NCBI RefSeq assembly: GCF_900115295.1
Contig: NZ_FOVZ01000002.1
Location: 1,116,001 to 1,180,000, forward strand
DNA: 64,000 bases
Direction of reading: 5' to 3'
Source of the DNA: Sphingomonas sp. OK281
GTDB taxonomy: Bacteria; Pseudomonadota; Alphaproteobacteria; Sphingomonadales; Sphingomonadaceae
Of the stretch, positions 8,477 to 17,571 are shown piece by piece. The translations under genes were made by a program, and so were the position numbers. The notes beneath the pieces were generated by a model that was not told the DNA's origin, did no database searches, and saw only the letters and a program-made list of their open reading frames with translations. The stretch's first letter is position 1, and every line of letters begins with the position of its first letter.

Positions 8477-9108
8477 GCCCGAACTGTCGGCACCTCGGAG
8501 ATGTTGGTCGTCCATGCCGGCGACCGCATCTTCCCTTCCCGCTTGAACCCTTGGGACGTGGTCACAGCCGTCCACGTGCTGAGCTTGCGATTGATCGCGT
8601 CGAGTGCGCCCATCAGCCGATCGCGCTTGGCCGAATCCCCTTCAAACAGCGTTCGCGGCCGCTCGTCCTCGGGCAACAGATCGTCGAGCATTATACCGGC
8701 CTTCGTGTAGGCGTAGCCGTCGCGCCATACCTTCTCCGCACCGCGTCAGGCCGCCGCGATTAGCTCTAGGCTGTCGCTCATCATCGGGTGCAGCGTCACC
8801 ATCCGCGATCCGCCGTATTGAAGCTGATCAGGCTGGTGCTTGTTGGTATGAAAGAACGCGCTCGGCCAAGCCGCGACCAAACCGTGCGATAGCAACTTCT
8901 CGGCAGCCCGCAGCGCGTATTGCGACAGCGCACCCATCATCGGCTCGAGGTCGCAGATCGGCGTCCCGAACGACCGGATGACTGCCATGCCCTTTCGTTG
9001 CGGCTCGACCGCTTCGACCGCATTGGACCGCGCCCATCGGCAACCGATCCCTGGCGAACTTCTACTGTTCCCCGCAAGGCGCTCGAAATTGAGCCTCAAA
9101 GACATTCG
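8425..9108 (-). pseudogene. umuC: umuC remnant (Y-family DNA polymerase V, C-terminal part)
   Basis: Minus-strand translation gives VEPQRKGMAVIRSFGTPICD, LEPMMGALSQYALRAAEKLL, SAFFHTNKHQPDQLQYGGSR and SLELIAAA. A TGA near 8746 follows, and the same frame then continues with RGAEKVWRDGYAYTKAGIML. It runs on through DDLLPEDERPRTLFEG to the DUF4113-like tail (DRLMGALDAINRK, MRSPAWTTNISEVP). This is the little-finger and C-terminal portion of UmuC. The polymerase palm and fingers are absent, and the segment upstream of VEPQRKG reads garbled. With the internal stop it cannot make an active enzyme. umuD or other SOS partners are not present nearby. Confidence 0.8.
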
Positions 9109-9265
9109 CCGACGATAGCTTTCTGAAAGACTGGGACGGATCCTATGATGATGTGCGTCAGTGTCGTCCAGCCGGAACACATTGACATCACTGCGCCGTT
9201 CGACGGACTGTTGATGCTGTTGCCAAACGCGTTTACCCCAACCGAATCACTTGGATCAAACCATC

Positions 9266-12200
9266 ATGGCCACTATCGTCGGAACTCAAAACGCAGATGT
9301 TCTAACGGGGACATCGGACAACGATGTAATTATGGGCCTCGCTGGCAATGACCAGATAAATGGAGGCGGAGGCGCGGATCAAATAGACGGTGGAGAGGGT
9401 GACGACTCCATTTCTTTGGCGTTAGGTAGCGGAACAAGCGCTACGGGTGGAGTTGGGCGAGATACGTTTACCCCCACCGGGAATGTATTTTCAGGCAATA
9501 GCTTAACAATTGCCGACTTTGTTGCGGGAGGCATGGGAGATTTTATCGACCTACGCGGCTTGTTTGTCAATCCGAACGGAGGTGACCCTTTTGCGGCGGG
9601 GTATATCCATTTAGAACAAGTGGGAAATGATACGGTAGTGCAAATTGATGCCGATGGGCTCAACAGCGGCCGATACAGTTATTCACCGGTTTCGGTGCTT
9701 ACATTACGTGGCGTGCAGTCGAGTCAAATAACGTCGGCAAATTTGTTTGGTTTTGACCCCAATCTCGATGCCAACCGCTCGATCACCGGAACGGAGAATG
9801 CCGACACCCTGACCGGTGGAGCAGGCAACAACATCATCCGCGGATTGGGCGGTGATGACATCATCAACGGACTCGCCGGCAATGATACTCTCGAGGGCGG
9901 GGCGGATAACGACACGATCGAGGGCGGCACGGGCTACGACGTTATCGATGGTGGTGATGGGAATGACATTCTCTCAGATAGCGCAGGTGGCGGCGCAGCG
10001 TTTGGTGGGACGGATACGCTTCGTGGTGGAGGGGGGGACGACATCATTACGGTAAGTCGCACCTTCGGCATGGACAAAGTCATCGTCGATGCGGGCAGCG
10101 GGCGTGATACTGTCCAAGTGCGCGGTCCCCAAATGACCGTTGACTTGGGCGCTGATAACGACACGTTGAGGCTGTATTACTACAATAGTGATTCCGTAAC
10201 CGCGACGCTGGGAACCGGGCGAGATACCGTCTTAATTGACGCTTCTTACGAGGGGGGCGGCGGCTCTTATGGCAACATTGTCGGGGATATAGCCGATTTT
10301 ACGCCCGGAGATGGCGGCGACGTCTTATCTTTGCGAGGCCTTATACGCGCAAATCCGTTTTGGGATGGTCGCAACCCATTTGCGTCCGGTCAAATTCAAT
10401 TGCAACAGTCCGGTACTGATACCGTTGTAACCTTCGATAGCGACGGAGCGGGGACGTATTCATCCGGCTCGCAACTATTAGTGCTTCGTAATGTCCAGGC
10501 GACGCAGTTAACCGCGACAAATTTTGACGGTTATTCGCCAGACGGGAGCGCTGTGCCAGGTGTCATTTCAAGTGGCACTAATAACGCCGATACAATCGTC
10601 GGAGGGGAGGGCGCGGACACCATTCATGGCCTTGCAGGTGCCGACATCATCGTTGGCGACGCGGGAAATGATTTACTCGATGGTGGCGCCGGGGACGACA
10701 ATATCGATGGTGGCTTAGGAAGCGATCACATTCTCGGCGGCGCCGGCAACGATGTCTTGACTGATTTTCAAGGCGGATCCGATACGATCGATGGCGGCGA
10801 CGGTAACGATACGATCGCGCTCGCACGCCTTAATTACAATGGGCCAGAGCAGGTCACGGTCGGTGGTGGCGCCGGCGACGATACCGTCCGCATTAAATCA
10901 ACATCCGCCGGGACTGTGTCCATCGACCTTGGCGAAGGGGCGGACACGCTGTTTCTGGAGCAGATCGCCTATCCGATGACAACGGTGAATGTGGTGTTGG
11001 GCGGCGGGGCGGACCGAGTAGTGCTTACCGGCGATTCACCTGACAACCTGACCATTGCCGACTTTAAGGCTGGTGTCGGCGGCGACGTAATCGACATATC
11101 CGCGCTCGTCTCGAGCGTTGCGCCAGGGGTGGGTAATGTTCGCCTAGTCCAAGCCGCAGAGAACGTACTTGTACAGGTCGATGCGGACGGCAGCTCCGGG
11201 TCTCAAGCTTTTGTCACGAGGGCTTTGCTGCAAAATACTCAGGCGGCGCAGATCAACATGGGAAACCTTGCTGGTTTTGCCCCGACGGTGGTGTCGATGG
11301 CAGACCTCGCGACCATTCGGGTAACGACGCCAGCCATCGTGACCGAGGGCGTCGGCAACAGCTTTACCCCGTTGCTGACGTTACGCAACGTTACGACCGC
11401 TACGACGAATGTTACCGTTTCCTTTGTCGGAGAGGCCTCGACCGCCACAAATGGGACCGACTTTGCGGGAGCAAATTTCTCCGGCACGGTAACCGTCAGT
11501 CAGTCAGCCGCTGGTGACTTCGTCTTCGCGCTGCCGATGATAAGCTACTACGCCGACTTGGCTGTGGAGGGTGCCGAAACCATCGCGTTTAGAGTGACCG
11601 CTAGCGGGCAAACGTTTGCAAACGGTACGGACACAACGCTCGTGACGGTCCGGTTAGCCGAACGTGCGCAAACCGGCGGGTCCGGTGACGACCAGCTATC
11701 GGGTACTCGTTTTGATGACGTGCTAAGCGGCAATGATGGAAACGATACGGTATTCGGTAGTGCGGGATCTGACATTGTCATTGGCGGTTCTGGTCGTAAC
11801 GCACTTGTTTACGACGATGTGTGGCGGCAATATTTTGTCAATGGTGCCAGCGGCTCTATAACCGTTCACAAGTCGGATGGGGTCGACACCATCGCGGAGG
11901 TACAGGACATCGGCTTCAAAGATGGTCATTACATCATTGATAGTGACAGTGTTGGGGCACAAGTAACGCGTCTGTATGATACCGTTCTGCAGCGCGAACC
12001 GGATGCGTTCGGGCTCGATTACTGGGTTGAGCGAATCCAGGATAAGGGTGCAACACTTGAGATGGTATCGGCAAGTTTTCTGGATGGGCCTGAGTTTCGG
12101 TCCGCGACCGGGACGCTGACGAACCCGGCGTTCGTTGACTACCTTTACCAGCATGCGCTCGGCCGCGGCGCCGATGCCGGTGGCAGCATCTTCTGGACGT

Positions 12201-12889
12201 CGCAGCTCGATGCTGGGCTCTCGCGCAGCAGTATGCTGCTAAGTTTTTCTGAGGGCGCCGAGCATCGTACGCTGACCGCCGATCTAGTCGGCAAGGGCTA
12301 TTTCGATACCGACGATACCTATCAGGCGGTCGCGTTGTTGTACGACAGCGCCGTTGGGCGCCTACCGGATACCAGCGGACTGACATTCTGGTCCGAGCAG
12401 GTGGAGAGCGGCGCTCGGACGCTCTCGCAGGTCGCGGACGAGTTTGCGGCATCGGGTGAGTTCACGAACGCGGTCGCTGGCAAGGACAACGGGCAGCTAG
12501 TCGACTTTATGTACCAGAACACGCTTGACCGAGGTCCCGACGCATCAGGTCGTGCTTTCTGGGTGAGCCAACTCGATGCAGGCCTGACCAGGGGTGCGCT
12601 GTTGCTTAGCTTCTCGCAGGGCGCAGAGCACTACGGGTTAAAGGCAGCTGACATTATTGGCGGAATCAAGGTTGTGGATGACGCGTCCGGTGCGGCTGCG
12701 GTTTCACCGGTCCGGAATGATGACCTGGATGACGTGTCCAGCCTGTCTTCTGCTGCGCCGGCGAGCGCGTTCATCTCAGAGAATGCTGCCCCCACCAGTC
12801 ATGATGTTGCCCAGACAATGTGGTTGGATTCCAGCCATTTCGCAGATGCCAGCATGCCGGCTTACGTCGACACCGGCCACGGCTTCTAA
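9266..12889 (+). CDS. RTX protein with Calx-beta and C-terminal DUF4214 modules
   Basis: A 1207-residue secreted protein, started at ATG 9266 (MATIVGTQNADVLTGTSDND). Residues 1-650 contain several blocks of calcium-binding nonapeptides (GGxGxDxLx, for example [20 protein letters not shown]), each followed by a beta-roll domain ending in ADF or LRGVQ-like strands. A Calx-beta-like domain covers about 670-800 (TEGVGNSFTPLLTLRNVTTA). More RTX repeats follow, then four DUF4214-type units at about 890-1140 (RLYDTVLQREPDAFGLDYW; LYQHALGRGADAGGSIFW). A 65-residue tail ends the protein. No N-terminal signal is present, as expected for type I secretion. The DUF4214 part matches that of the M10 protease at 49.7-55.7 kb, which sits next to the only secretion system seen. 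It probably acts outside the cell or on its surface. Parts use more AT-rich codons than the neighbours. Confidence 0.9.
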   Translation: MATIVGTQNADVLTGTSDNDVIMGLAGNDQINGGGGADQIDGGEGDDSISLALGSGTSATGGVGRDTFTPTGNVFSGNSLTIADFVAGGMGDFIDLRGLFVNPNGGDPFAAGYIHLEQVGNDTVVQIDADGLNSGRYSYSPVSVLTLRGVQSSQITSANLFGFDPNLDANRSITGTENADTLTGGAGNNIIRGLGGDDIINGLAGNDTLEGGADNDTIEGGTGYDVIDGGDGNDILSDSAGGGAAFGGTDTLRGGGGDDIITVSRTFGMDKVIVDAGSGRDTVQVRGPQMTVDLGADNDTLRLYYYNSDSVTATLGTGRDTVLIDASYEGGGGSYGNIVGDIADFTPGDGGDVLSLRGLIRANPFWDGRNPFASGQIQLQQSGTDTVVTFDSDGAGTYSSGSQLLVLRNVQATQLTATNFDGYSPDGSAVPGVISSGTNNADTIVGGEGADTIHGLAGADIIVGDAGNDLLDGGAGDDNIDGGLGSDHILGGAGNDVLTDFQGGSDTIDGGDGNDTIALARLNYNGPEQVTVGGGAGDDTVRIKSTSAGTVSIDLGEGADTLFLEQIAYPMTTVNVVLGGGADRVVLTGDSPDNLTIADFKAGVGGDVIDISALVSSVAPGVGNVRLVQAAENVLVQVDADGSSGSQAFVTRALLQNTQAAQINMGNLAGFAPTVVSMADLATIRVTTPAIVTEGVGNSFTPLLTLRNVTTATTNVTVSFVGEASTATNGTDFAGANFSGTVTVSQSAAGDFVFALPMISYYADLAVEGAETIAFRVTASGQTFANGTDTTLVTVRLAERAQTGGSGDDQLSGTRFDDVLSGNDGNDTVFGSAGSDIVIGGSGRNALVYDDVWRQYFVNGASGSITVHKSDGVDTIAEVQDIGFKDGHYIIDSDSVGAQVTRLYDTVLQREPDAFGLDYWVERIQDKGATLEMVSASFLDGPEFRSATGTLTNPAFVDYLYQHALGRGADAGGSIFWTSQLDAGLSRSSMLLSFSEGAEHRTLTADLVGKGYFDTDDTYQAVALLYDSAVGRLPDTSGLTFWSEQVESGARTLSQVADEFAASGEFTNAVAGKDNGQLVDFMYQNTLDRGPDASGRAFWVSQLDAGLTRGALLLSFSQGAEHYGLKAADIIGGIKVVDDASGAAAVSPVRNDDLDDVSSLSSAAPASAFISENAAPTSHDVAQTMWLDSSHFADASMPAYVDTGHGF

Positions 12890-13023
12890 GGCTTATGGCG
12901 CGCTCGCGCGGCCGAAAGTTTGCCTATTTCCGATGTCCCACGGACTCCGGCCTTCTCTCGTTAGGATAGAACGCAAAAGTTGAGCGTTGGAATGTACGTC
13001 TACCGCAAGTGAGGATCCGCAGA

Positions 13024-13200
13024 ATGATCAAGTACAACGTTATCGTCGAAGGCCAGACTGAAGCGCTGGTGCATGAATTCGACGGCGAGCCCCAGATCAA
13101 TCTGACGTTTACCGGCGATGATGGCCGGGCTTACCGGGTGTCGTCACGGGCCCACGACGAGGACGCCAGCGAGCCTACGCTACACGCGGTCGCGATCTGA
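13024..13200 (+). CDS. Hypothetical protein, 58 residues
   Basis: A small acidic soluble protein (MIKYNVIVEGQTEALVHEFD, then LTFTGDDGRAYRVSSRAHDE) that follows the RTX gene by 134 bp on the same strand. A GAGGATCCGCAGA stretch precedes the ATG. It looks like a compact beta-rich domain; no family is recognised. Confidence 0.45.
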   Translation: MIKYNVIVEGQTEALVHEFDGEPQINLTFTGDDGRAYRVSSRAHDEDASEPTLHAVAI

Positions 13201-13550
13201 TCCCAGTTCCTACGCTCCCCATTTGCGGACCCTCTTCAGCGGGGTAGAAGCCGTGGGGATCGTAGACCGGTCGCTGCGCTACTGGCCTGATGCTAGTGCG
13301 CCAAAAGCATACCGCCCCGCCGCCATTTGCCGGGCTTGCCTTCTCCGGCACCTTGATGCGCGAGGGTTTTCATCCTTTCCAAGGTGGGATCTTTTTCAAG
13401 GTGTCGCTTGAGACCTGGTAACACGTACATCCACCGCGGGAGCGATGCTTTCGGCGATTTTGGACTGTCCTTCTATGCTGTCGCGGAACGCCGCATCCTT
13501 CGAGTTCAGAAAAAACCCTGTCTTAAACAGTATCGCCGGCACGTCGGGGA
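13201..13550. other. Stretch with no recognised gene
   Basis: About 350 bp between the small gene and the IS3-family remnant. I see no intact frame with a ribosome site. The left end of the old IS3-family copy probably lies somewhere here, but I could not find its terminal repeat or OrfA. Confidence 0.4.
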
Positions 13551-13681
13551 CTCTCAGAGCGTCTGTCGGAACGGGCGCGTGAAGATCTGATCCTTAAGCC
13601 TGAGATCGCTCGTGTGTTCGCGGAGAATTTCGCGGTCTACGGAGTGCGCAGGGTATGGCGTCAGATGATACGGGAAGGCTT

Positions 13682-13689
13682 TGTAATCG
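13682..13689 (+). repeat. Left target-site duplication of the IS66 element
   Basis: TGTAATCG here is repeated exactly at 16253-16260. Eight bases is the usual IS66 duplication length. It directly abuts the left terminal repeat. Confidence 0.9.
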
Positions 13690-13775
13690 GTAAGCGCTGT
13701 TCGGTGGGCACCTTGTTGAGGGCTGCGTAAGCGCGGCCGGATCGGCCTTTCTGAAAAGCAGGGAGGCCTACAGCC

Positions 13776-14198
13776 ATGACGATGTCATGTGACGATGCTG
13801 GCACTAAGCCGGTCCGGTTCGAGGTGTTTACGGGAGCGGGCCGGCGTCGCGAGTTGGGAGACGAGACCCGGGCTCGGATTTTGGCGGAGAGCTACGCGGG
13901 GCTGGAAAGCGTCAGCGCGGTAGCCCGACGCCACGGGCTATGCCCATCGCAACTGTTCACCTGGCGGCGGGAGGCGCGCAAAGCCATGGAGGAGGCAGCG
14001 CCGGTATTCGTGCCAGCTGTCATCGAGCCGGCTTCGGTTCCCGCTGTTCCAGCGCGATCGGTCCGACGGCGTCCCCGACATGCGCGCGCAGATGGCATGG
14101 TCGAGCTTGAGATCGACGGTGTCGCGGTAAAGATCGGGCGTGGTGCAGATGCCAGCGTCATCGCCGCGGTGATCGATGCCTTGAAGGTGTCGCGTTGA
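13776..14198 (+). CDS. tnpA: IS66 accessory protein TnpA
   Basis: A 140-residue protein with an N-terminal helix-turn-helix of the IS3/IS66 OrfA kind (SVSAVARRHGLCPSQLFTWR). A proline/alanine linker follows, and the C terminus ELEIDGVAVKIGRGADASVI is the conserved end of IS66 OrfA. It is required with TnpB and TnpC for efficient transposition. The stop overlaps the start of tnpB (TTGA). Length is normal and the gene is intact. Confidence 0.88.
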   Translation: MTMSCDDAGTKPVRFEVFTGAGRRRELGDETRARILAESYAGLESVSAVARRHGLCPSQLFTWRREARKAMEEAAPVFVPAVIEPASVPAVPARSVRRRPRHARADGMVELEIDGVAVKIGRGADASVIAAVIDALKVSR

Positions 14199-14551
14199 TC
14201 GGTCCCGGCAGCGACGCCCGGGTCATGGTGGCGACCGCGCCGGTGGACTTTCGCAAAGGTGCGGACTCGCTCGCGGCATTGGTGAAGGCTCAGTACGGCG
14301 CCGACCCGTTCTCGGGCGTGGTCTATGTCTTCCGTGCAAAGAAGGCGGACCGGGTCAAACTGGTCTGGTGGGACGGCACGGGCCTGTGCCTGATGGCGAA
14401 ACGGCTCGAGCAGGGTGGCTTTCGTTGGCCAGGTATCCGGGACGGCGTGATCCGGCTGACGGCCGCGCAGATGGCGGTGCTGCTCGAGGGTTCGGACTGG
14501 CGTCGGGTCCATGGCGGCCGCAAGCCCGCGGCGCCGCAACTGCCCGGTTGA
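14195..14551 (+). CDS. tnpB: IS66 accessory protein TnpB
   Basis: A 118-residue protein of the IS66 Orf2 family. The hallmarks are VMVATAPVDFRKGADSLAAL, YVFRAKKADRVKLVWWDGTG and CLMAKRLEQGGFRWP. The start is a TTG overlapping the tnpA stop by four bases, which implies translational coupling. The gene is intact. It has no known catalytic motif of its own. Confidence 0.9.
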   Translation: MIGPGSDARVMVATAPVDFRKGADSLAALVKAQYGADPFSGVVYVFRAKKADRVKLVWWDGTGLCLMAKRLEQGGFRWPGIRDGVIRLTAAQMAVLLEGSDWRRVHGGRKPAAPQLPG

Positions 14552-14584
14552 CGCCGCGGGAGCGGCCTGATTCACTGCTCCGCG

Positions 14585-16242
14585 ATGCTGCTTGAGGCTG
14601 ACCTTCCATCTGATCCGCACGCTCTGCGCGCCATGCTCGTCGCGACCATGGCGCAGTTGCATTCGCACGATGAAGAACTCGCCTCGCTGCGTGCCGCTAA
14701 CGAGCAGAAGCAGGCGGAAATTGCCGTCCTGCAGGCGGTCGAGGCGGAGGCTCAGGCCGAGATCGTACGGCTCGGCGCCGTCAACGACCATGCCGAGGCA
14801 GAACTGGCCCGGCTGCACGACATCATCGCCGCGCTGCGCCGCCACCGCTTTGGCGCACGCTCCGAGAAGCTCGACGACGAGCAGTTGGAGATGGCGTTCG
14901 AGGATACCGAAACGGCACTTGCCGTGGTCGCCGCCAGTCTCGACGCCGTTGCGCCCGCCCCGCGCGAGCCGCGTCGGCGCAAGACCAACCGCGGGCGGCT
15001 TCCCGCTCACCTGCCGCGGGTCGAGCAGGTCGTCGACATCGAAAACAAGGCATGCGGCTGCTGCGGTGGTGCTCTGCACGTCATCGGCGAGGACGTCTCC
15101 GAGCGGCTTGACGTGGTGCCCACAACCTTTCGCGTCCTCGTCACCCGCCGCCCCCGCTATGGTTGCCGGGAATGCGAGGCGGCGCCCGTGCAGGCGCCGG
15201 CACCTGCGCATATCATCGACGGTGGCCTGCCCAGCGAGGCGCTCGTCGCCAGGTGCTGGTGTCCAAATACGCCGACCACCTGCCCCTATACCGTCAGGCG
15301 CAGATCTACGCCCGCCAGGGCGTCGAACTCGACCGTTCGACGCTGGCCGACTGGACCGGGCGCGCGGCGTGGTGGCTGCGACCGCTGCGCGACCATCTGC
15401 TCGACATGCTCAAGCGCTCGGGCAAGCTGTTCGCCGACGAAACCGTGGCGCCAGTGCTCGACCCGGGACGAGGCCGCACCAAGCGCGGTCAGTTATGGGC
15501 TTATGCGCGCGACGACCGACCATGGGGCGGCAGCGACCCGCCCGCCGTCGCCTACCGCTACGCGCCCGACCGAAAGGCCGAGCAGCCCATCGAGCATCTC
15601 GCCGGCTTCCGCGGCGTGCTGCAGGTCGACGGCTATGCCGCATACCGCAAGCTCGCGCGCATCGGCGACGTGCAGCTCGCCTTCTGCTGGGCACACGTGC
15701 GTCGTCGCTTCTTCGAGCAGGCAGCGAGCGGAACGTCGCCGGTCGCAACCGACGTTCTCGCGCGCATCGCGCAGCTCTATGCCGTTGAGGCCGACACCCG
15801 TGGCCAGTCGGCCGATGCACGCCGTGCCGTCCGGCAGGAACGCAGCCGTGTCGTCATCGACGACCTTCACCGCGTGCTCGATATGCGGCTTGGCCAGATC
15901 AGCCGCAAAGGGGGACTCGCCGAGGCTATCCGCTATGCATTGAGCCACTGGGACGGGCTCTGCCGCTTCCTCGACGACGGACGTGTCGAATTGGATTCCA
16001 ACACCGTCGAGCGCAGCATCCGGCCGCTGACCCTCAACCGCAAGAACGCGCTTTTCGCAGGCTCCGACGATGGCGGAGACAACTGGGCGGTTATCGCCTC
16101 GCTCATCGAAACCGCCAAATTGAACCGCGTCGACCCACAGGCCTGGCTCGCTGACTCTCTGACGCGCCTCGCCGAGGGCCATCGTATCAATGCCCTCGGC
16201 GACCTTATGCCATGGACCTACGCTGCCCGCGTGGTGGGATAA
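14585..16242 (+). pseudogene. tnpC: IS66 transposase TnpC, one frameshift
   Basis: The N-terminal part starts at ATG 14585. It has the coiled coil (HDEELASLRAANEQKQAEIA), the LRRHRFGARSEKL motif and the zinc-binding cysteines in NKACGCCGGALHVIGED and YGCRECEAAP. Near 15252 the frame shifts: SEALVA should continue directly to QVLVSKYADHLPLYRQ, and one C is missing from a run of three. The catalytic domain follows in the new frame with FADETVAPVLDPG, LQVDGYAAYRKLARI, CWAHVRRRFFE and the final acidic region DSNTVERSIRPLTLNRKNAL. All motifs are preserved. Either this copy was inactivated by a single-base loss or the base was missed in sequencing. Confidence 0.85.
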
Positions 16243-16252
16243 CAGCGCTTAC

Positions 16253-16260
16253 TGTAATCG
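16253..16260 (+). repeat. Right target-site duplication of the IS66 element
   Basis: TGTAATCG, identical to 13682-13689, directly follows the right terminal repeat. Confidence 0.9.
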
Positions 16261-16860
16261 CACGTGCACCGTCGAACGGCTGATGCACGAGATGAGCTTG
16301 GCAGGCGTGATACGGGGCAAGCCGGTGTGTACGACCGTCAGCGACAAGGCGGCACCGTGCCCGCGCGATCACGTAAACCGCCTGTTGGATCGTACGTTGG
16401 CGCGCCAGCAAGACAGCACACGCCAGCTTCGTCCTAGATGCGCTCGAACAAGCGCTCCATGATCGCCGTCCGACCCACCGGGGTGGCCTGATCCATCATA
16501 GCGACCGCGGGTCTGGATATGTGTCCGTAAAGTACACCGAGCGCTTGGCCGAGATCGGCATCGAGCCCTGGGTTGGCAGCGTCGGCGACAGACAACGCTT
16601 TGGCCGAGACGATCAACGGCCTCTACAAAGCCGAGGTCATCCATCGCCGTGGACTTGCGATCTTTCGAAGCAGTGGAATACGCGACCCTCGAATGGGGCG
16701 ACTGGTTCAGCCATCGCCTACTGGAGCCAATCGGCAACATCCCGCCTGCCGAAGCCGAAGATCAGTATCATGCTGCCGCGGACAACACCGGTATGGCAGC
16801 ACGACTCACAACTCAAGGCTTCCGGCAGAACCGGGGCGGTTCAGATGGTTGTAAAAAATA

Positions 16861-17571
16861 TGGGTTGAACAGCCTGCCCATGCGTCGTTAGGTGCCGTCG
16901 AGACGTGCAAATAACACGCGGCGAGTTGGGGGATTGAGAGTGCTTTACCTAGTCGCGACAGCTGCTATCTTTGGATGTGTGAGCATCTCACACCGTCTGA
17001 AATTGCGAAATGGCCGTCGTGCTGATCGCGATGCCCTGTTGCAGGCGTGGCATGCTGACCTATCTTTACTGAGCGGATCCTCTGAGAGTTGATCACAAAT
17101 TGAAATCTGCGTCGATTCGACGATGAAACAAACTGGCATTCAGGTCTGATCGGCCGAAACTGGCTGGCCAGTCGGGTGATATTGCGTAGCGGATCAGACC
17201 GCCCGCAGTGGGGTGGTCGACGCCAACCGATCCACGTGATCACGTGGAAAGCCACGATTGGTTCGAACCGAGCGGATAGAGACCCTGGCGATGGTCGTCG
17301 ATTACGCGTCTCCCTTGTAGGCGAACGCATCCGTACGCACCTTGGGAGTGCTTGGGCGGACCGGATTGTCACTGGCCGCTTGGGTTCAACCCGTTCCTGC
17401 AGGAGGCCTCCCGACATCCCCGAGCGACCCACTCGCCACACAAAGCTTTATTCCGAGGCCACAACTAGCTAAGTGCGACAGCCACACGTGGCGGCCCGCG
17501 CCGGTGCGCCCTGCTATACTGGAAAGTCAGCAGATTTTTATGTCTGAAGCAAAATTTGAAGGGAATGTGGA
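16861..17571. other. Stretch with no recognised gene, upstream of the sugar operon
   Basis: About 700 bp between the IS remnant and the first gene of the branched-sugar operon. No frame here has recognisable content. A TATACT box at 17513-17518 could be a -10 element for the operon, but I see no clear -35. An 11-codon frame opens at 17540 and its TGA overlaps the start of the next gene (ATGA), so it may couple translation. Both are weak calls. Confidence 0.35.

Larger units (their letters stand above)
13690..16252 (+). mobile_element. IS66-family insertion sequence (2563 bp)
   Basis: Both ends begin GTAAGCGCTGTT (left at 13690; right read inward from 16252), the typical IS66 GTAAGCG terminus. 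An 8-bp duplication flanks it. It carries the standard three genes in order: tnpA, tnpB and tnpC. The exact target duplication shows a simple and fairly recent transposition into the older IS3-family gene. The tnpC frameshift suggests this copy is no longer autonomous. Confidence 0.92.
13551..16860 (+). pseudogene. IS3-family OrfB remnant, split by the IS66 element
   Basis: The left part, 13551-13689, reads LSERAREDLILKPEIARVFA then FAVYGVRRVWRQMIREGFVI. After the IS66 copy the same protein resumes from 16257 with TCTVERLMHEMSLAGVIRGK and PVCTTVSDKAAPCPRDHVNR. It then continues in pieces: HASFVLDALEQALHD, YVSVKYTERLAEIGIEP, AETINGLYKAEVIHRR, FEAVEYATLEWGDW and LLEPIGNIPPAEAEDQY. Roughly 40 residues containing the first DDE aspartate are missing after HVNR, and several single-base shifts are present, including one right at the insertion point. 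This is an old dead copy, a different IS3 group from the element at 1.8 kb. Confidence 0.8.

Noticed and set aside
13892..15211. 439-residue minus-strand frame across the IS66 genes
   Set aside because: Covers three recognised IS66 genes antisense and shows no protein family.
14592..15788. 398-residue alternate plus-strand frame inside IS66 tnpC
   Set aside because: Arg/Ser/Pro-rich out-of-frame translation; the tnpC motifs are in the other two frames.
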